Origin: SFDP01 sp051653625
Lineage (GTDB): Bacteria; Bacillota; Clostridia; Lachnospirales; Lachnospiraceae
Direction of reading: 5' to 3'
Assembly (NCBI GenBank): GCA_051653625.1
Contig: JBOFWM010000041.1
Location: 1-64,000 of the forward strand
DNA: 64,000 nucleotides
Part shown: in pieces, positions 42,012 to 51,261 of the stretch
How positions within the stretch are numbered: the stretch's first letter is position 1
How the letters are laid out: each line of letters starts with the position of its first letter
Position numbers and translations under genes: made by a program
The notes under the pieces: generated by a model
The model's input: only the letters and a program-made list of their open reading frames with translations
The model's database searches: none
What the model was told of the DNA's origin: nothing

Positions 42012-42028
42012 CTTCTTTCCTTTCTTTG

Positions 42029-42736
42029 CTATTCCTCTTTAATTAGGCCAAATTTCCTAGTCCTATTATTATATGCTAAAATAGCTTTTTCTAATTCTTC
42101 TTTTGTAAAATCTGGCCATGCAATATCGGTAAAATAAAATTCTGTATATGCTAATTGCCATAATAAAAAATTAGAAATTCTAAATTCGTTACATGTACGA
42201 ATAAGTAAATCTGGATCTGGAATATGATGCGTATCAAGAACATTATTTATCGTTTCTTCTGTTATATCATCAATTTCTAATGTTTTATGTTCTACACATT
42301 GTACAATCTGTTTGATCCCTCTTACAATTTCATCTCTACCTCCATAGTTTAATGCGATTTGAAAATGAAGACCTGTATTATGTTTTGTTGCTTCTTCTAA
42401 TTTAATTATTTTTTCTCTGATATCCTCATCTAATGCCGATTTGTCTCCAATCACTCGAACACACATATTATTTTTTTGTGCACGCTTCAAACAATTAGTC
42501 ATATAATTACGAAGTATTTTCATAAGAGCATCTACTTCTTCTTTCGGTCTATTCCAGTTTTCTGTAGAAAAAGCATATACGGTTAAATACTTTACCCCCA
42601 TATTATAGGCATGCTCACATATATTTTCTACTGCCTTTGCGCCTTGCATGTGTCCATAATTTCTAGGCATACCTTTTTTCTTTGCCCATCTTCCATTACC
42701 ATCAAGTATAATTGCAATATGAGTTGGAATATTCAT
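42029..42736 (-). CDS. uppS: Undecaprenyl diphosphate synthase
   Basis: cis-Prenyltransferase that makes the C55 lipid carrier for cell-wall synthesis. The catalytic Asp12 lies in ILDGNGRWAKK (10-20), then RNYGHMQGAK; the C-terminal signature DLLIRTCNEFRISNFLLWQ is intact. Length 235. AAGGGAG precedes the ATG. A terminator lies between frr and this gene, so it may have its own promoter, which I could not locate with confidence. Confidence 0.96.
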   Translation of the reverse strand: MNIPTHIAIILDGNGRWAKKKGMPRNYGHMQGAKAVENICEHAYNMGVKYLTVYAFSTENWNRPKEEVDALMKILRNYMTNCLKRAQKNNMCVRVIGDKSALDEDIREKIIKLEEATKHNTGLHFQIALNYGGRDEIVRGIKQIVQCVEHKTLEIDDITEETINNVLDTHHIPDPDLLIRTCNEFRISNFLLWQLAYTEFYFTDIAWPDFTKEELEKAILAYNNRTRKFGLIKEE

Positions 42737-42766
42737 CTCATAGCTCCCTTCACCACTTTATTCTTT

Positions 42767-42796
42767 AAAAAAAGACAGACATGTTTGCCTGTCTTT
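42767..42796 (-). terminator. Rho-independent terminator after frr
   Basis: Eight-base-pair stem AAAGACAG/CTGTCTTT (42771-42778 with 42789-42796), ten-base loop, followed by a run of U on the minus strand. It sits between frr and uppS. Confidence 0.8.
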
Positions 42797-42804
42797 CTAA
42801 TCAT

Positions 42805-43356
42805 TTATACGGTTAATATATCTTTAGATTTTACTTCAATTGCTTGATCAATTTCTTTAATATATTTATCTGTTAATTTTTGTAATTTATCTTCTAATCC
42901 TTTAATTTCATCTTCTGATACATCTTCTTTTGCTAACTTTTTAAAAGCATCATTTCCATCTCTTCTAATATTACGAATAGCAACTTTTGCATCTTCTCCT
43001 TTTTTCTTTACATCTTTAACAAGTTCTTTTCTTCTTTCTTCTGTTAATTCTGGAAACACAAGGCGAATGATTGTACCATCATTATTTGGTGTAATTCCAA
43101 TATCTGAGCATAAGATTGCTTTTTCAATTTCTTTAATTAAACTTTTTTCCCAAGGTGATATTTGAATCATTCTTGCCTCAGGAACCGAAATATTTCCTAC
43201 TTGTTGAATAGGTGTCGGTGTTCCATAATAATCTACCTTAATTTTATCAAGAATATGAGGATTTGCTCTTCCTGCACGAATGGTTTGATAATCTGCTAAT
43301 AAAAACTCCACTGCTTTACTCATTTTTTCTTCTAAACTTTGTAATCTTTGATCCAT
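42805..43356 (-). CDS. frr: Ribosome recycling factor
   Basis: Splits post-termination ribosomes with EF-G. The 183-residue protein has RAGRANPHILDKIKVDYYG and the LTEERRKELVK/RNIRRD motifs of the family. GAAGGAG precedes the ATG, and it follows pyrH by 20 bases. A terminator follows. Confidence 0.97.
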   Translation of the reverse strand: MDQRLQSLEEKMSKAVEFLLADYQTIRAGRANPHILDKIKVDYYGTPTPIQQVGNISVPEARMIQISPWEKSLIKEIEKAILCSDIGITPNNDGTIIRLVFPELTEERRKELVKDVKKKGEDAKVAIRNIRRDGNDAFKKLAKEDVSEDEIKGLEDKLQKLTDKYIKEIDQAIEVKSKDILTV

Positions 43357-43376
43357 TTTTAATACTCCTTCAAATT

Positions 43377-44072
43377 TTATATTATAACTTTTGTACCATT
43401 GAATTTTCCTTTTAAAGAATTAACAATGCTATTTTCTTCATTTAATCCAAATACCCACATTGGCATTTTATTTTCTTTCGCAAGAATAGATGCTGTCATA
43501 TCAACAACTTGTAGATCCTTTTCAATTACCTCTGCAATAGTAATTTCATCATATTTAATTGCATCTTTATTTTTCATAGGATCATCTGAGTATACACCAT
43601 CAATTGATTTTGCAAGTAAGATCGCTTCTGCTTCTACTTCAATAGCGCGCAATACAACTCCTGTATCTGTCGAGAAATATGGGTGACCAGTTCCTCCTGC
43701 AAAAAAAACAACTTGACCTTTTTTGAAATATTTATTTGCTCTATCTTTTGAAAATAATTTTGTAAAGCTTCCGCACTCAAAAGGAGTCAAAATATTTGTA
43801 GTCATTCCTACGCTTCTAAAAATCTCAGACACATAGATACAATTCATAATTGTCGCTAACATTCCAATTTGATCGGCTTTCGTTCGATCGATATTTTCAC
43901 TTGTACGACCGCGCCAAAAATTTCCTCCACCAATTACGATACCTATTTCCATGCCTGAATCTATAATTTCTTTTACTTGTAATGCAACGTTTCGAACTAC
44001 CGCCTCATCAAAACCTGTTTTTTGTTCTCCAGCAAGTGCCTCGCCACTTAATTTCAATAATATTCTTTTCAT
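43377..44072 (-). CDS. pyrH: UMP kinase
   Basis: Hexameric amino-acid-kinase-fold enzyme phosphorylating UMP. LKLSGEAL at the N-terminus, IGGGNFWRG, FFAGGTGHPYFSTDT and DGVYSDDP are family motifs; 231 residues. In most Firmicutes pyrH directly follows tsf; here a five-gene block separates them, and pyrH starts 24 bases after the bactofilin gene. Confidence 0.96.
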   Translation of the reverse strand: MKRILLKLSGEALAGEQKTGFDEAVVRNVALQVKEIIDSGMEIGIVIGGGNFWRGRTSENIDRTKADQIGMLATIMNCIYVSEIFRSVGMTTNILTPFECGSFTKLFSKDRANKYFKKGQVVFFAGGTGHPYFSTDTGVVLRAIEVEAEAILLAKSIDGVYSDDPMKNKDAIKYDEITIAEVIEKDLQVVDMTASILAKENKMPMWVFGLNEENSIVNSLKGKFNGTKVII

Positions 44073-44096
44073 AATTGCCTTTCCAATTTCTATTGT

Positions 44097-44816
44097 TTAT
44101 TTAAAATCATCAAAAAATGATGTAGGACTAACATCTGCATAACATTGAGAACACATTCCCTCTATCACTGCACCGTTATTAATTTGAACAGATTTAGATT
44201 TGATATTGCCCATAACAATAGCTGAAGTATCTAATATAACTGGTCCATGTACATCAATGTCTCCTTTAACTGCCCCAGCAATCACAGCACTATTTGCAAA
44301 AATATTTCCTATAATTACTGAATTTTGTCCAATTTTAATACTTCCTGAACTTTGTACTTCTCCTATAATTTTTGCATCATCTGCAAAAACTTCTGCTGCT
44401 TTCGAATTACCTTCTACTTTTCCAACAATATTCAACTTTCCTAAAACATCAATATCGCCATATACTTCTCCCATTAAATCAAGAGAACCTTGACTTGATA
44501 TTTCTCCTCGTATAATCATTCCAGAAGAAATATTTGCAGTTTCATCATTTGCACTTTGGTCAAATATTGCATTCATATTTATCTTTTTTTCTACGGGAGC
44601 TTTATAATATACTTCTTTTTCTACTTGCATTTTTTCTTTTATTTCTTCCATTTCCTTTTTTATATTATTTTCAGCCTTAAATGGATTCGTATCAATTTCT
44701 ATTACCTTTTCTTCTTTTATCTCTACTATATCCTCAGATATTTGCTCCATTTCTTCAGGTACTAATTCATTTACCGCTTGCGATATATCTTCTTTTAAAT
44801 CTTGAAAAAAACCCAT
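44097..44816 (-). CDS. Bactofilin-family polymer-forming protein
   Basis: A 239-residue protein with a C-terminal bactofilin beta-helix (about 95-232): repeated short strands such as GEVYGDIDVLGKLNIVGKV and GAVKGDIDVHGPVILDTSA. The N-terminus MGFFQDLKEDISQAVNEL is amphipathic and could bind membrane; a charged linker follows. A Cys pair (CSQC) lies near the C-terminus. Bactofilins form non-polar filaments that shape cells or place wall enzymes. GGAGGAA precedes the ATG. It sits after the deacetylase gene in the five-gene block. Confidence 0.82.
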   Translation of the reverse strand: MGFFQDLKEDISQAVNELVPEEMEQISEDIVEIKEEKVIEIDTNPFKAENNIKKEMEEIKEKMQVEKEVYYKAPVEKKINMNAIFDQSANDETANISSGMIIRGEISSQGSLDLMGEVYGDIDVLGKLNIVGKVEGNSKAAEVFADDAKIIGEVQSSGSIKIGQNSVIIGNIFANSAVIAGAVKGDIDVHGPVILDTSAIVMGNIKSKSVQINNGAVIEGMCSQCYADVSPTSFFDDFK

Positions 44817-44832
44817 GAAAAAAATTCCTCCA

Positions 44833-45750
44833 TTATTCCTCGTTTGTATTCTTTATATGATGCACAGGTGTGCTCTTTTTAGATATCGGTAAAATATATG
44901 TATTTTCTAAATCTAAGATATATTCAATAATAGATGGTAATGCTTCTATTGTACTTAGTTTGTCTGGTGCATCATGAAACAAAATAGTAGCATTTGAATA
45001 ATCCTCAATATCTTTAATGCAATTTTCATAAATTTCCTCAGCAGAAAGTTTTTTACTACTTGCATCATTACTCGAAATATTCCAATCATAATACTCAATA
45101 TCTTCCGTATAAAGCCATTCTATCATACTTTGTGCTGAAATGCTACTAACTTGGTTGCTACTTCCACCTGGAAATCGATAGATTAGACTTCGTGTTCCTG
45201 TAACTTCTTCCAAATAATCTTGTAGTTTTTTTACATCATTTTGGTATTGTTCAAGCGAACTGTAGATTTCGCTATATACATGACTAAAGGAATGCATACC
45301 TAAAGTATGACCTCTCTCAATAATTTCAACGTACAATTCTTTATACACTTCACCTACATGCCCATTTACAAAAAATGTTGCTTTCACATTGTAAGTATCT
45401 AATATTTCTAATATTTCTTTCGTATGAATGCTCGGTCCATCATCAAAAGTTAAATATACCTTTCTTGCATCTAAAAGATTACTTTCATCTAAACTACTAG
45501 AAATTTTTTCACCTTGTATTGATTCTTCATTTTTTTTAATTTCATTCTTTTGACTATTATCATCATACAAAAAATCAGTAATTTGAATTTCCATCATTTC
45601 AATTTCTTTTTCTAATTTTTGTATGCGAAAAAGAAAAATAACCATAAGAATAGATGGAAGAATCATAAAAAAACAAATAAATACAATAAGATATATTTTA
45701 ATTAATTTTATTCTCTTTTTTCGTTTGTCTAATTTATTATTTTCGTCCAT
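44833..45750 (-). CDS. Membrane-anchored polysaccharide deacetylase (NodB)
   Basis: 305 residues: one N-terminal membrane segment (about 18-41), coiled-coil-like linker, then a NodB domain. Motifs: TFDDGPS with Asp103 and Asp104, HSFSH with His153 and His157, RFPGGSS (catalytic Arg) and LFHDA near the end. These are the metal-binding and catalytic residues of carbohydrate esterase family 4. Likely substrate is peptidoglycan or another surface glycan, on the outer side of the membrane. It starts 14 bases after the HD-GYP gene. Confidence 0.88.
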   Translation of the reverse strand: MDENNKLDKRKKRIKLIKIYLIVFICFFMILPSILMVIFLFRIQKLEKEIEMMEIQITDFLYDDNSQKNEIKKNEESIQGEKISSSLDESNLLDARKVYLTFDDGPSIHTKEILEILDTYNVKATFFVNGHVGEVYKELYVEIIERGHTLGMHSFSHVYSEIYSSLEQYQNDVKKLQDYLEEVTGTRSLIYRFPGGSSNQVSSISAQSMIEWLYTEDIEYYDWNISSNDASSKKLSAEEIYENCIKDIEDYSNATILFHDAPDKLSTIEALPSIIEYILDLENTYILPISKKSTPVHHIKNTNEE

Positions 45751-45764
45751 CTAACACTCTATTT

Positions 45765-46838
45765 CTATTTTATTTTTTCTACTATTTTTTCAATCTCATG
45801 TTTCTTTCTTGAAAAGCATTCTAATAATTTAGGGTTAAAAATTCCACATTCCCCATTCATTATCATGTCAAATGCTTTTTCTCTTGAATACGCAATTTTA
45901 TATGTTCTTTCACTGATTAGAGAATCGTATACATCTGCTAATCCAACGATTTGAGCTTCTATTGGAATCTCATCTTGCATAAGTCCTTTGGGATATCCTT
46001 TTCCATCATATTTTTCATGATGATATGCAGCAATATTTTGACAAATCTTCCTATATTTTGTATCATTCATTTTCAATAACATCTCAACAATTTCTCCACC
46101 ACGCATAGTATGTGTTTTCATAACACTTTTTTCTTCTGGTGTAAGTTTTGTTGGCTTAAGTAAAATAGAATCCGGAATCGCAATTTTCCCAACATCATGC
46201 ATAGCTGCTGCATATGCAAAATCATTAATTTCTTGATTTGACAAATGATATTCAGGAAACCGATTCATAATTTCAGTTGCTAGAATTCTTGTAAATTCTC
46301 TCATCCTAGTGATATGACTTCCTAGTTCTAAGTTTCTAAATTCAACAACCGTACATAATATATCAATAATATGATAATTTGACTTTTGAATCAAATCTTT
46401 TTGTTCAAATATTGTACATTCTTGTTCTATTACTTGATTCTCCAATATATTTTTTCTTTCATACAAATGCAAAAGATTTTTAATTTTATATTCCATAACT
46501 TCTGCATCAAAAGATTTTTCCATTATTTCTAACAAACCTAATGAATACATCGTACGTTGTAATTCAATTGTTTGGTGTGTTACAATTGCTACAAAAGGAA
46601 TTATTCTTAAAATACCTTCTTCTTTCATAGATTTAATAAATTCAACAGCTTCTAAATTTTCTTTATCCAAATCAATAATTATCAAAGCGATTTCATTTTT
46701 AAAGTGTTTTATTTTATCTTTTGCCACATCAAAAGTCTCTGCATCATCTATAATGTTGTATTCATTGTAAAACACAGTAGAAATCATAGCAATGTCAATC
46801 TCTTGACTATTTACAATTAATATTTTTTTATCATTCAA
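45765..46838 (-). CDS. HD-GYP response-regulator-like protein, degenerate receiver
   Basis: 357 residues. A receiver-like domain (1-115) keeps Asp56, Thr87 and Lys108, but the acidic pair that binds magnesium is Asn10-Ser11. An HD-GYP domain follows (about 165-345): HD at 214-215, HHEKYDGKGYP at 273-283 and ADVYDSL at 301-307, the pattern of active cyclic-di-GMP phosphodiesterases. The start is TTG at 46838, one base after the fapA stop; the only nearby ATG is out of frame. A GGGAGG lies about 11 bases upstream. Probable role: c-di-GMP breakdown linked to the surface block. Confidence 0.85.
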   Translation of the reverse strand: MNDKKILIVNSQEIDIAMISTVFYNEYNIIDDAETFDVAKDKIKHFKNEIALIIIDLDKENLEAVEFIKSMKEEGILRIIPFVAIVTHQTIELQRTMYSLGLLEIMEKSFDAEVMEYKIKNLLHLYERKNILENQVIEQECTIFEQKDLIQKSNYHIIDILCTVVEFRNLELGSHITRMREFTRILATEIMNRFPEYHLSNQEINDFAYAAAMHDVGKIAIPDSILLKPTKLTPEEKSVMKTHTMRGGEIVEMLLKMNDTKYRKICQNIAAYHHEKYDGKGYPKGLMQDEIPIEAQIVGLADVYDSLISERTYKIAYSREKAFDMIMNGECGIFNPKLLECFSRKKHEIEKIVEKIK

Positions 46839-46839
46839 A

Positions 46840-48192
46840 TTATTCTAATCCTCCCTTATTTATTTTTCCATTATGTTTATAAAAACGAACTTCCATTAAT
46901 TCTTCTGTTACAGAATAATACTCACCAGTAATGTCTATTATCGTTCCTGGATAAATATTATGTTTACAAATTACTGTAGCATTAGATGCCTTCCCCGCTT
47001 TTTCTAATACCATACGCAATTCTTCTTTCACTTTCAATAATTCTTCTTCTTTTGTATTAACTGCTAACACAATTTTATCATAATAAGGATGTGTTTCAAT
47101 CAAATTTTCATAAAAAATCGATAATTCATTCTGTATTTTTTCTATTCTTTTTTTAAATTCTTTATATTTTTCTTGATTATTTTCAGTAACACCTGCGCGT
47201 ACAACCGTCTTAATTCCTCTAGAATTTCCAATTTGACTTGCAATAATTCCTGATTTTCCATATGTTATTCCTGCAATGATTGCAGCTCGTTTTCCCAAAA
47301 CATGAATTTTACCATCAGCAGTTACATTTCCTCTAATAATATTACCACAATTAATATCTTTTTCAACATGTACGGTTGCCGCCTCTAAAAAGCTTGCTGA
47401 TAAGTTCCCTTTCCCTTCAATTATGCATTTTTCAGCTCCTAAGCAACCTTTTCTGATAATAATATCTCCACCGGAAATGATTTTAGAAGATTCAACAACT
47501 CCATCAATAACAATATCTCCGCCTGCAATAATTGAAAGACCTGACTCTACATTTCCAGTAACATGTACATTTTTTTTAAAATGAATATTACCATCTTTTA
47601 CAGTTAAGTTCCCCTTATGAACATAAATTGGCTCTATATTTATATTATTATCGTCGGTCAAGTTTATAGTTCCTGTAACTTCTGCATAATAATGTATTCC
47701 GTCTTCACTTAAATAAAAGTTTTTTCCTTTAATCGGTGGTATGTCTTTCCCATTTTTAGGTAAAATCAATTTTCCTTTAATCGTAAATCCCATAATTCCT
47801 TTTGTTGCTTTATAATAAGATGCAATTAATTTATCTTGTTCTACTTCTTCATACATACTTAATTCTAAATAATTAATTGTACCATCTTCATTAATCTTTG
47901 GCTTTCTAGAAAAATTCTGATTAAAATTAAATTTATAAAATCCATCCGACCCATCAATTGGTTTTTTCCCTTTTGCAACAATTACATTTTGACAATATAA
48001 TTCTTCTGTTACAACCTTCTCTATTTCATAAGGCAACAGACCATATTTAACTCCATTTTCCTCTAAAACTTTATGAATTTCTTCTTTTTTTATCTGTTCA
48101 TTTTCGCTAGGTGTAATATATATACTTGCTTCCATACATTCTTCATCAATTGTAAGCAATATTTTATTCTCATTCATTGAAAGCATATCCAT
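46840..48192 (-). CDS. FapA/DUF342 family protein (copy 1)
   Basis: 450 residues of the DUF342 (flagellar assembly protein A) family: N-terminal domain with SMYEEVEQDKLIASYYKATKG-type pattern, a right-handed beta-helix core (about 195-330) of short Gly/Asn turns such as GDIVIDGVVESSKIISGGDI, then a coiled coil (about 335-395) and a short C-terminal domain. The family is polymer-like; a precise function is not known. The ATG at 48192 has AGGAGAG upstream and overlaps the end of the repeat-protein gene. A second member is at 53088. Confidence 0.85.
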   Translation of the reverse strand: MDMLSMNENKILLTIDEECMEASIYITPSENEQIKKEEIHKVLEENGVKYGLLPYEIEKVVTEELYCQNVIVAKGKKPIDGSDGFYKFNFNQNFSRKPKINEDGTINYLELSMYEEVEQDKLIASYYKATKGIMGFTIKGKLILPKNGKDIPPIKGKNFYLSEDGIHYYAEVTGTINLTDDNNINIEPIYVHKGNLTVKDGNIHFKKNVHVTGNVESGLSIIAGGDIVIDGVVESSKIISGGDIIIRKGCLGAEKCIIEGKGNLSASFLEAATVHVEKDINCGNIIRGNVTADGKIHVLGKRAAIIAGITYGKSGIIASQIGNSRGIKTVVRAGVTENNQEKYKEFKKRIEKIQNELSIFYENLIETHPYYDKIVLAVNTKEEELLKVKEELRMVLEKAGKASNATVICKHNIYPGTIIDITGEYYSVTEELMEVRFYKHNGKINKGGLE

Positions 48193-49387
48193 CGTATCGC
48201 TCTCCTATTCTACTGCTAGCTTTTTCTGTTAAATTTTTTCTAATCTGTCTCATTTCTTTTGAAGAAATTGATGCATTTGCATATGAATTTACATCAAGTC
48301 CCATTTCAAGTCCTCTTATAATTTCATGTGATTGATCTTCATCGAAATTATTTTGTGTTTCTTCATTTTCTAACTGAAGTCTCATTTCTCTCATCTGTTG
48401 TGATGTGAATTCAAGATTTGCATACGTCATTACTGGAATTCCAATTTCTAATCCCATTCTAATCTCTCTCATCTGTTGCCACTGGAACCATGGACTAGAA
48501 TAAAATTCTACTGGAAGACGTTCAAATAACCCTATTCTTATTTCTCTCATTTGCTGCCAATTATATTGACCTGTAGCATATAAATCAACGTTTAATCTAG
48601 ATTTTTTTCCTAGTCTTATTTCTTCTAATTGTTGTCCATGAAACATAGGATTTAGCCAAGGTTTAATATCTATATTATTTAATTCGCATTTTACAATAAC
48701 TTCTAATTGAGATTCATCATAGCCCTCAAGGATATAATTTAAGATATCAATATTATTTGAATATGCATCATTAAATATTTTTAAAATAAAATCAGAAAAA
48801 CCTTTTTTTACTAAATCTATTATTGGAAATTTATTTTTTAATCCTATTCTAATTTGTTCCATTGTTATATGACTGTAAGAAGGATCAAGTAAACTTTGTA
48901 CTGGTACCTTTTCTTCTAACGCAAGCCTAATTTCTTTCATTTGATACCAATCATATTTTGTGTCGGAATAAATACTCACATCTAATTTTTTTTCTAATCC
49001 AAGTCTAATTTCCTCCATATGAAGTGATAAAAATTTCGGATTTAGATATGTCGTTACTGCAACTTTACTTTCGATCCCTTTTCGTATTTGTCGAATTTGT
49101 AACCAATCGTATTCCTCTTCAAATTGTCTTAAATCAATTCCTAATAAAATCCCTTTTCGTATTTCTCTCATTTGAAAAGAATCATATTGTTTTTCAAAAA
49201 AAATATTAATATCCATTTTATGTTCTAAACATGTCTTTATTTGAATTAATTGTTCAGACGAAAAGGATGCTTTTAATAAGTTTTCTTCACTTCCACCCAA
49301 CTCTATACATTCTTTGATAAGCTCATTACTAGACTTTTCCTGTAATAATTGTTCCAATTCCATTAGAACACTTTTGATTTCATTCAT
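48170..49387 (-). CDS. Protein of 26-residue tandem repeats
   Basis: 405 residues, no signal or membrane segment. From about residue 42 to the C-terminus it is built of about 13 repeats, mostly 26 residues long, with consensus like YxWxQMREIRxGLExxxxVxxY (first 22 positions); the best copies contain QQMREIRIGL and QQMREIRMGL. The pattern predicts a helical solenoid. Central copies (about 185-230) are more divergent. I know similar repeats from clostridial proteins but no established function. The ATG 49387 has GAGAGG upstream. It is the first gene of the block between tsf and pyrH and has its own promoter. Confidence 0.8.
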   Translation of the reverse strand: MNEIKSVLMELEQLLQEKSSNELIKECIELGGSEENLLKASFSSEQLIQIKTCLEHKMDINIFFEKQYDSFQMREIRKGILLGIDLRQFEEEYDWLQIRQIRKGIESKVAVTTYLNPKFLSLHMEEIRLGLEKKLDVSIYSDTKYDWYQMKEIRLALEEKVPVQSLLDPSYSHITMEQIRIGLKNKFPIIDLVKKGFSDFILKIFNDAYSNNIDILNYILEGYDESQLEVIVKCELNNIDIKPWLNPMFHGQQLEEIRLGKKSRLNVDLYATGQYNWQQMREIRIGLFERLPVEFYSSPWFQWQQMREIRMGLEIGIPVMTYANLEFTSQQMREMRLQLENEETQNNFDEDQSHEIIRGLEMGLDVNSYANASISSKEMRQIRKNLTEKASSRIGERYDGYAFNE

Positions 49388-49435
49388 ATGCACCTCTCAA
49401 AATACTTTTGATTTTTATACGACAAAGTTTTTTTC

Positions 49436-49464
49436 ATTATATCATTGAACTTTTTTATGTGCAA
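49436..49464 (-). promoter_or_regulatory. Promoter of the five-gene block
   Basis: TATAAT (49436-49441) with an extended TGA; a -35 candidate TTGCAC (49459-49464) is 17 bases upstream. It lies between the tsf terminator and the repeat-protein gene. Confidence 0.6.
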
Positions 49465-49494
49465 TCATAATCTTTTTTTCTCATTTTTATATAC

Positions 49495-49529
49495 AAAAAG
49501 ATCTCTATATCTTTTCTGATATAGAGATC
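49495..49529 (-). terminator. Rho-independent terminator of rpsB-tsf
   Basis: Perfect 12-base-pair stem (49500-49511 with 49518-49529), six-base loop and a run of U on the minus strand, 20 bases after the tsf stop. Confidence 0.92.
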
Positions 49530-49548
49530 CTAAATTGTACGAAATATA

Positions 49549-50478
49549 TTATGCTAATTGTGCTGCAACTTCAGCTGCAAAATTTTCTTCTTTCTTTTCA
49601 ATTCCTTCGCCTGTTTCAAAACGAACGAATTTCTTAATTGAAAGATTTGCTCCATTTGCTTTTGCAACACTTTCAATATAAGCTTTTACTGTTTGTTTTC
49701 CATCTTCAGCTTTTACATAAGCTTGTTCTAATAAACAGTATTCTTTTAATTCTTTATTTAATCTACCAATAACCGCACCTTCAATAACTTTTTCTGGTTT
49801 TCCAGCCATTTTTGGATCTTGTGCTATTTGAGCCATTAAGATTTCTTTTTCATGCTCTTTAAATTCTTCTGATACATCATCTTGAGAAACATATTTTGGT
49901 GCAAGTGCAGCAATTTGCATTGCAACATTTGCTAATGCTTCTTTTACTTCATCATTTACTACATCTGAATCAGCTTCAACAATAACACCAATTCTTCCGC
50001 CTGCATGTGTATAAGATACAACGAATCCATTTTCAGCAACTACTTTTTCAAATCTTCTAATTGTTAAATTTTCTCCGATTAAAGCAATTTTTTCAAGTAA
50101 TACTTCTTTTACTGTTTTGCTAGCATCTAGATTCCATTTTTCTGCTAAAAATTCTTCAAGATTTGCTGTAGATGTTGCCATAGCTTGTGCAGCTACTCCA
50201 TCTACAAATGAAGTGAATTCATCATTTTTAGCAACAAAGTCTGTTTCTGAATTTACTTCTACGATTGCTGCTGTATTACCTTCTACATTAACACGGCATA
50301 ATCCTTCTGCTGCGATTCTTCCAGCTTTTTTTTCTGCCTTTGCTTGTCCATTTTTTCTTAAGAACTCAATCGCTGCGTCCATATCACCGTTTGTTTCGTT
50401 AAGAGCTTTTTTACAGTCCATCATACCTGCTCCGGTTTTTTCTCTTAATTCTTTTACCATTGCTGCTGTGATTGCCAT
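49549..50478 (-). CDS. tsf: Elongation factor Ts
   Basis: Nucleotide-exchange factor for EF-Tu. The start MAITAAMVKELREKTGAGMMDCKKAL-type N-terminus is universal; TDFVAKN is the core exchange motif. ATG 50478 has GGAGG eight bases upstream (309 residues); an ATG two codons earlier is too close to that site. It follows rpsB by 33 bases and ends in a strong terminator. Confidence 0.97.
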   Translation of the reverse strand: MAITAAMVKELREKTGAGMMDCKKALNETNGDMDAAIEFLRKNGQAKAEKKAGRIAAEGLCRVNVEGNTAAIVEVNSETDFVAKNDEFTSFVDGVAAQAMATSTANLEEFLAEKWNLDASKTVKEVLLEKIALIGENLTIRRFEKVVAENGFVVSYTHAGGRIGVIVEADSDVVNDEVKEALANVAMQIAALAPKYVSQDDVSEEFKEHEKEILMAQIAQDPKMAGKPEKVIEGAVIGRLNKELKEYCLLEQAYVKAEDGKQTVKAYIESVAKANGANLSIKKFVRFETGEGIEKKEENFAAEVAAQLA

Positions 50479-50511
50479 TATCATATCCTCCATTTTTTTC
50501 TATTTTTCAAA

Positions 50512-51261
50512 CTATTCTGCTTGTGCAATATCTTCCATATCTGTTCCTTCAACCATAACTTCTTCTGTATACACAGCTTCACCTTGGTTTGCTTCAATGA
50601 TTGCATCTGCCATTTTTGCTACGATTAATTTTACTGCTCTAATTGCATCATCATTACCTGGAATGATATGATCTAATTCTTCTGGATCACAATTTGTATC
50701 ACCGATACCAATTAATTTAATTCCTAAAGTATGTGCTTCTTGAACACAAATTCTTTCTTTTTTAGGATCTACAACGAAAATTGCATCTGGAACACGAGTC
50801 ATATCTTTAATTCCACCTAAGTTCTTTTCAAGTTTATCCCATTCTTTTTTAAGTTGAATAACTTCTTTTTTAGGAAGAACATCAAAAGTTCCATCTTCAG
50901 ACATTGTTTCGATTGCTTTTAATCTTTCAATTCTTGAACGAATTGTTTTAAAGTTGGTAAGCATACCACCTAACCATCTTTCATTTATATAGTACATTCC
51001 ACAACGTTCTGCTTCTGTTTTCACAGCATCTTGTGCTTGTTTTTTAGTTCCTACAAATAAAACTGTTCCACCTGCATTTGCAACTTCTGAAATTGCATTG
51101 TAAGCTTCATCCACTTTTCCTACCGATTTTTGTAAATCGATAATATGAATTCCATTTCTTTCTGTAAAGATGTATGGTGCCATCTTAGGATTCCATCTTC
51201 TTGTTTGATGTCCAAAGTGAACACCTGCTTCTAATAATTGTTTCATTGAAATAACGCCCAT
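50512..51261 (-). CDS. rpsB: 30S ribosomal protein S2
   Basis: Small-subunit protein; 249 residues from ATG 51261, which has GGAGG upstream and gives the usual GVISMKQLLEAGVHFGHQTRRW start. The frame continues upstream without a stop to an ATG at 51336 that has AGAGG five bases before it, so an N-terminal extension of about 25 residues is possible but has no counterpart in the family. C-terminal tail is acidic. First gene of rpsB-tsf. Confidence 0.96.
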   Translation of the reverse strand: MGVISMKQLLEAGVHFGHQTRRWNPKMAPYIFTERNGIHIIDLQKSVGKVDEAYNAISEVANAGGTVLFVGTKKQAQDAVKTEAERCGMYYINERWLGGMLTNFKTIRSRIERLKAIETMSEDGTFDVLPKKEVIQLKKEWDKLEKNLGGIKDMTRVPDAIFVVDPKKERICVQEAHTLGIKLIGIGDTNCDPEELDHIIPGNDDAIRAVKLIVAKMADAIIEANQGEAVYTEEVMVEGTDMEDIAQAE

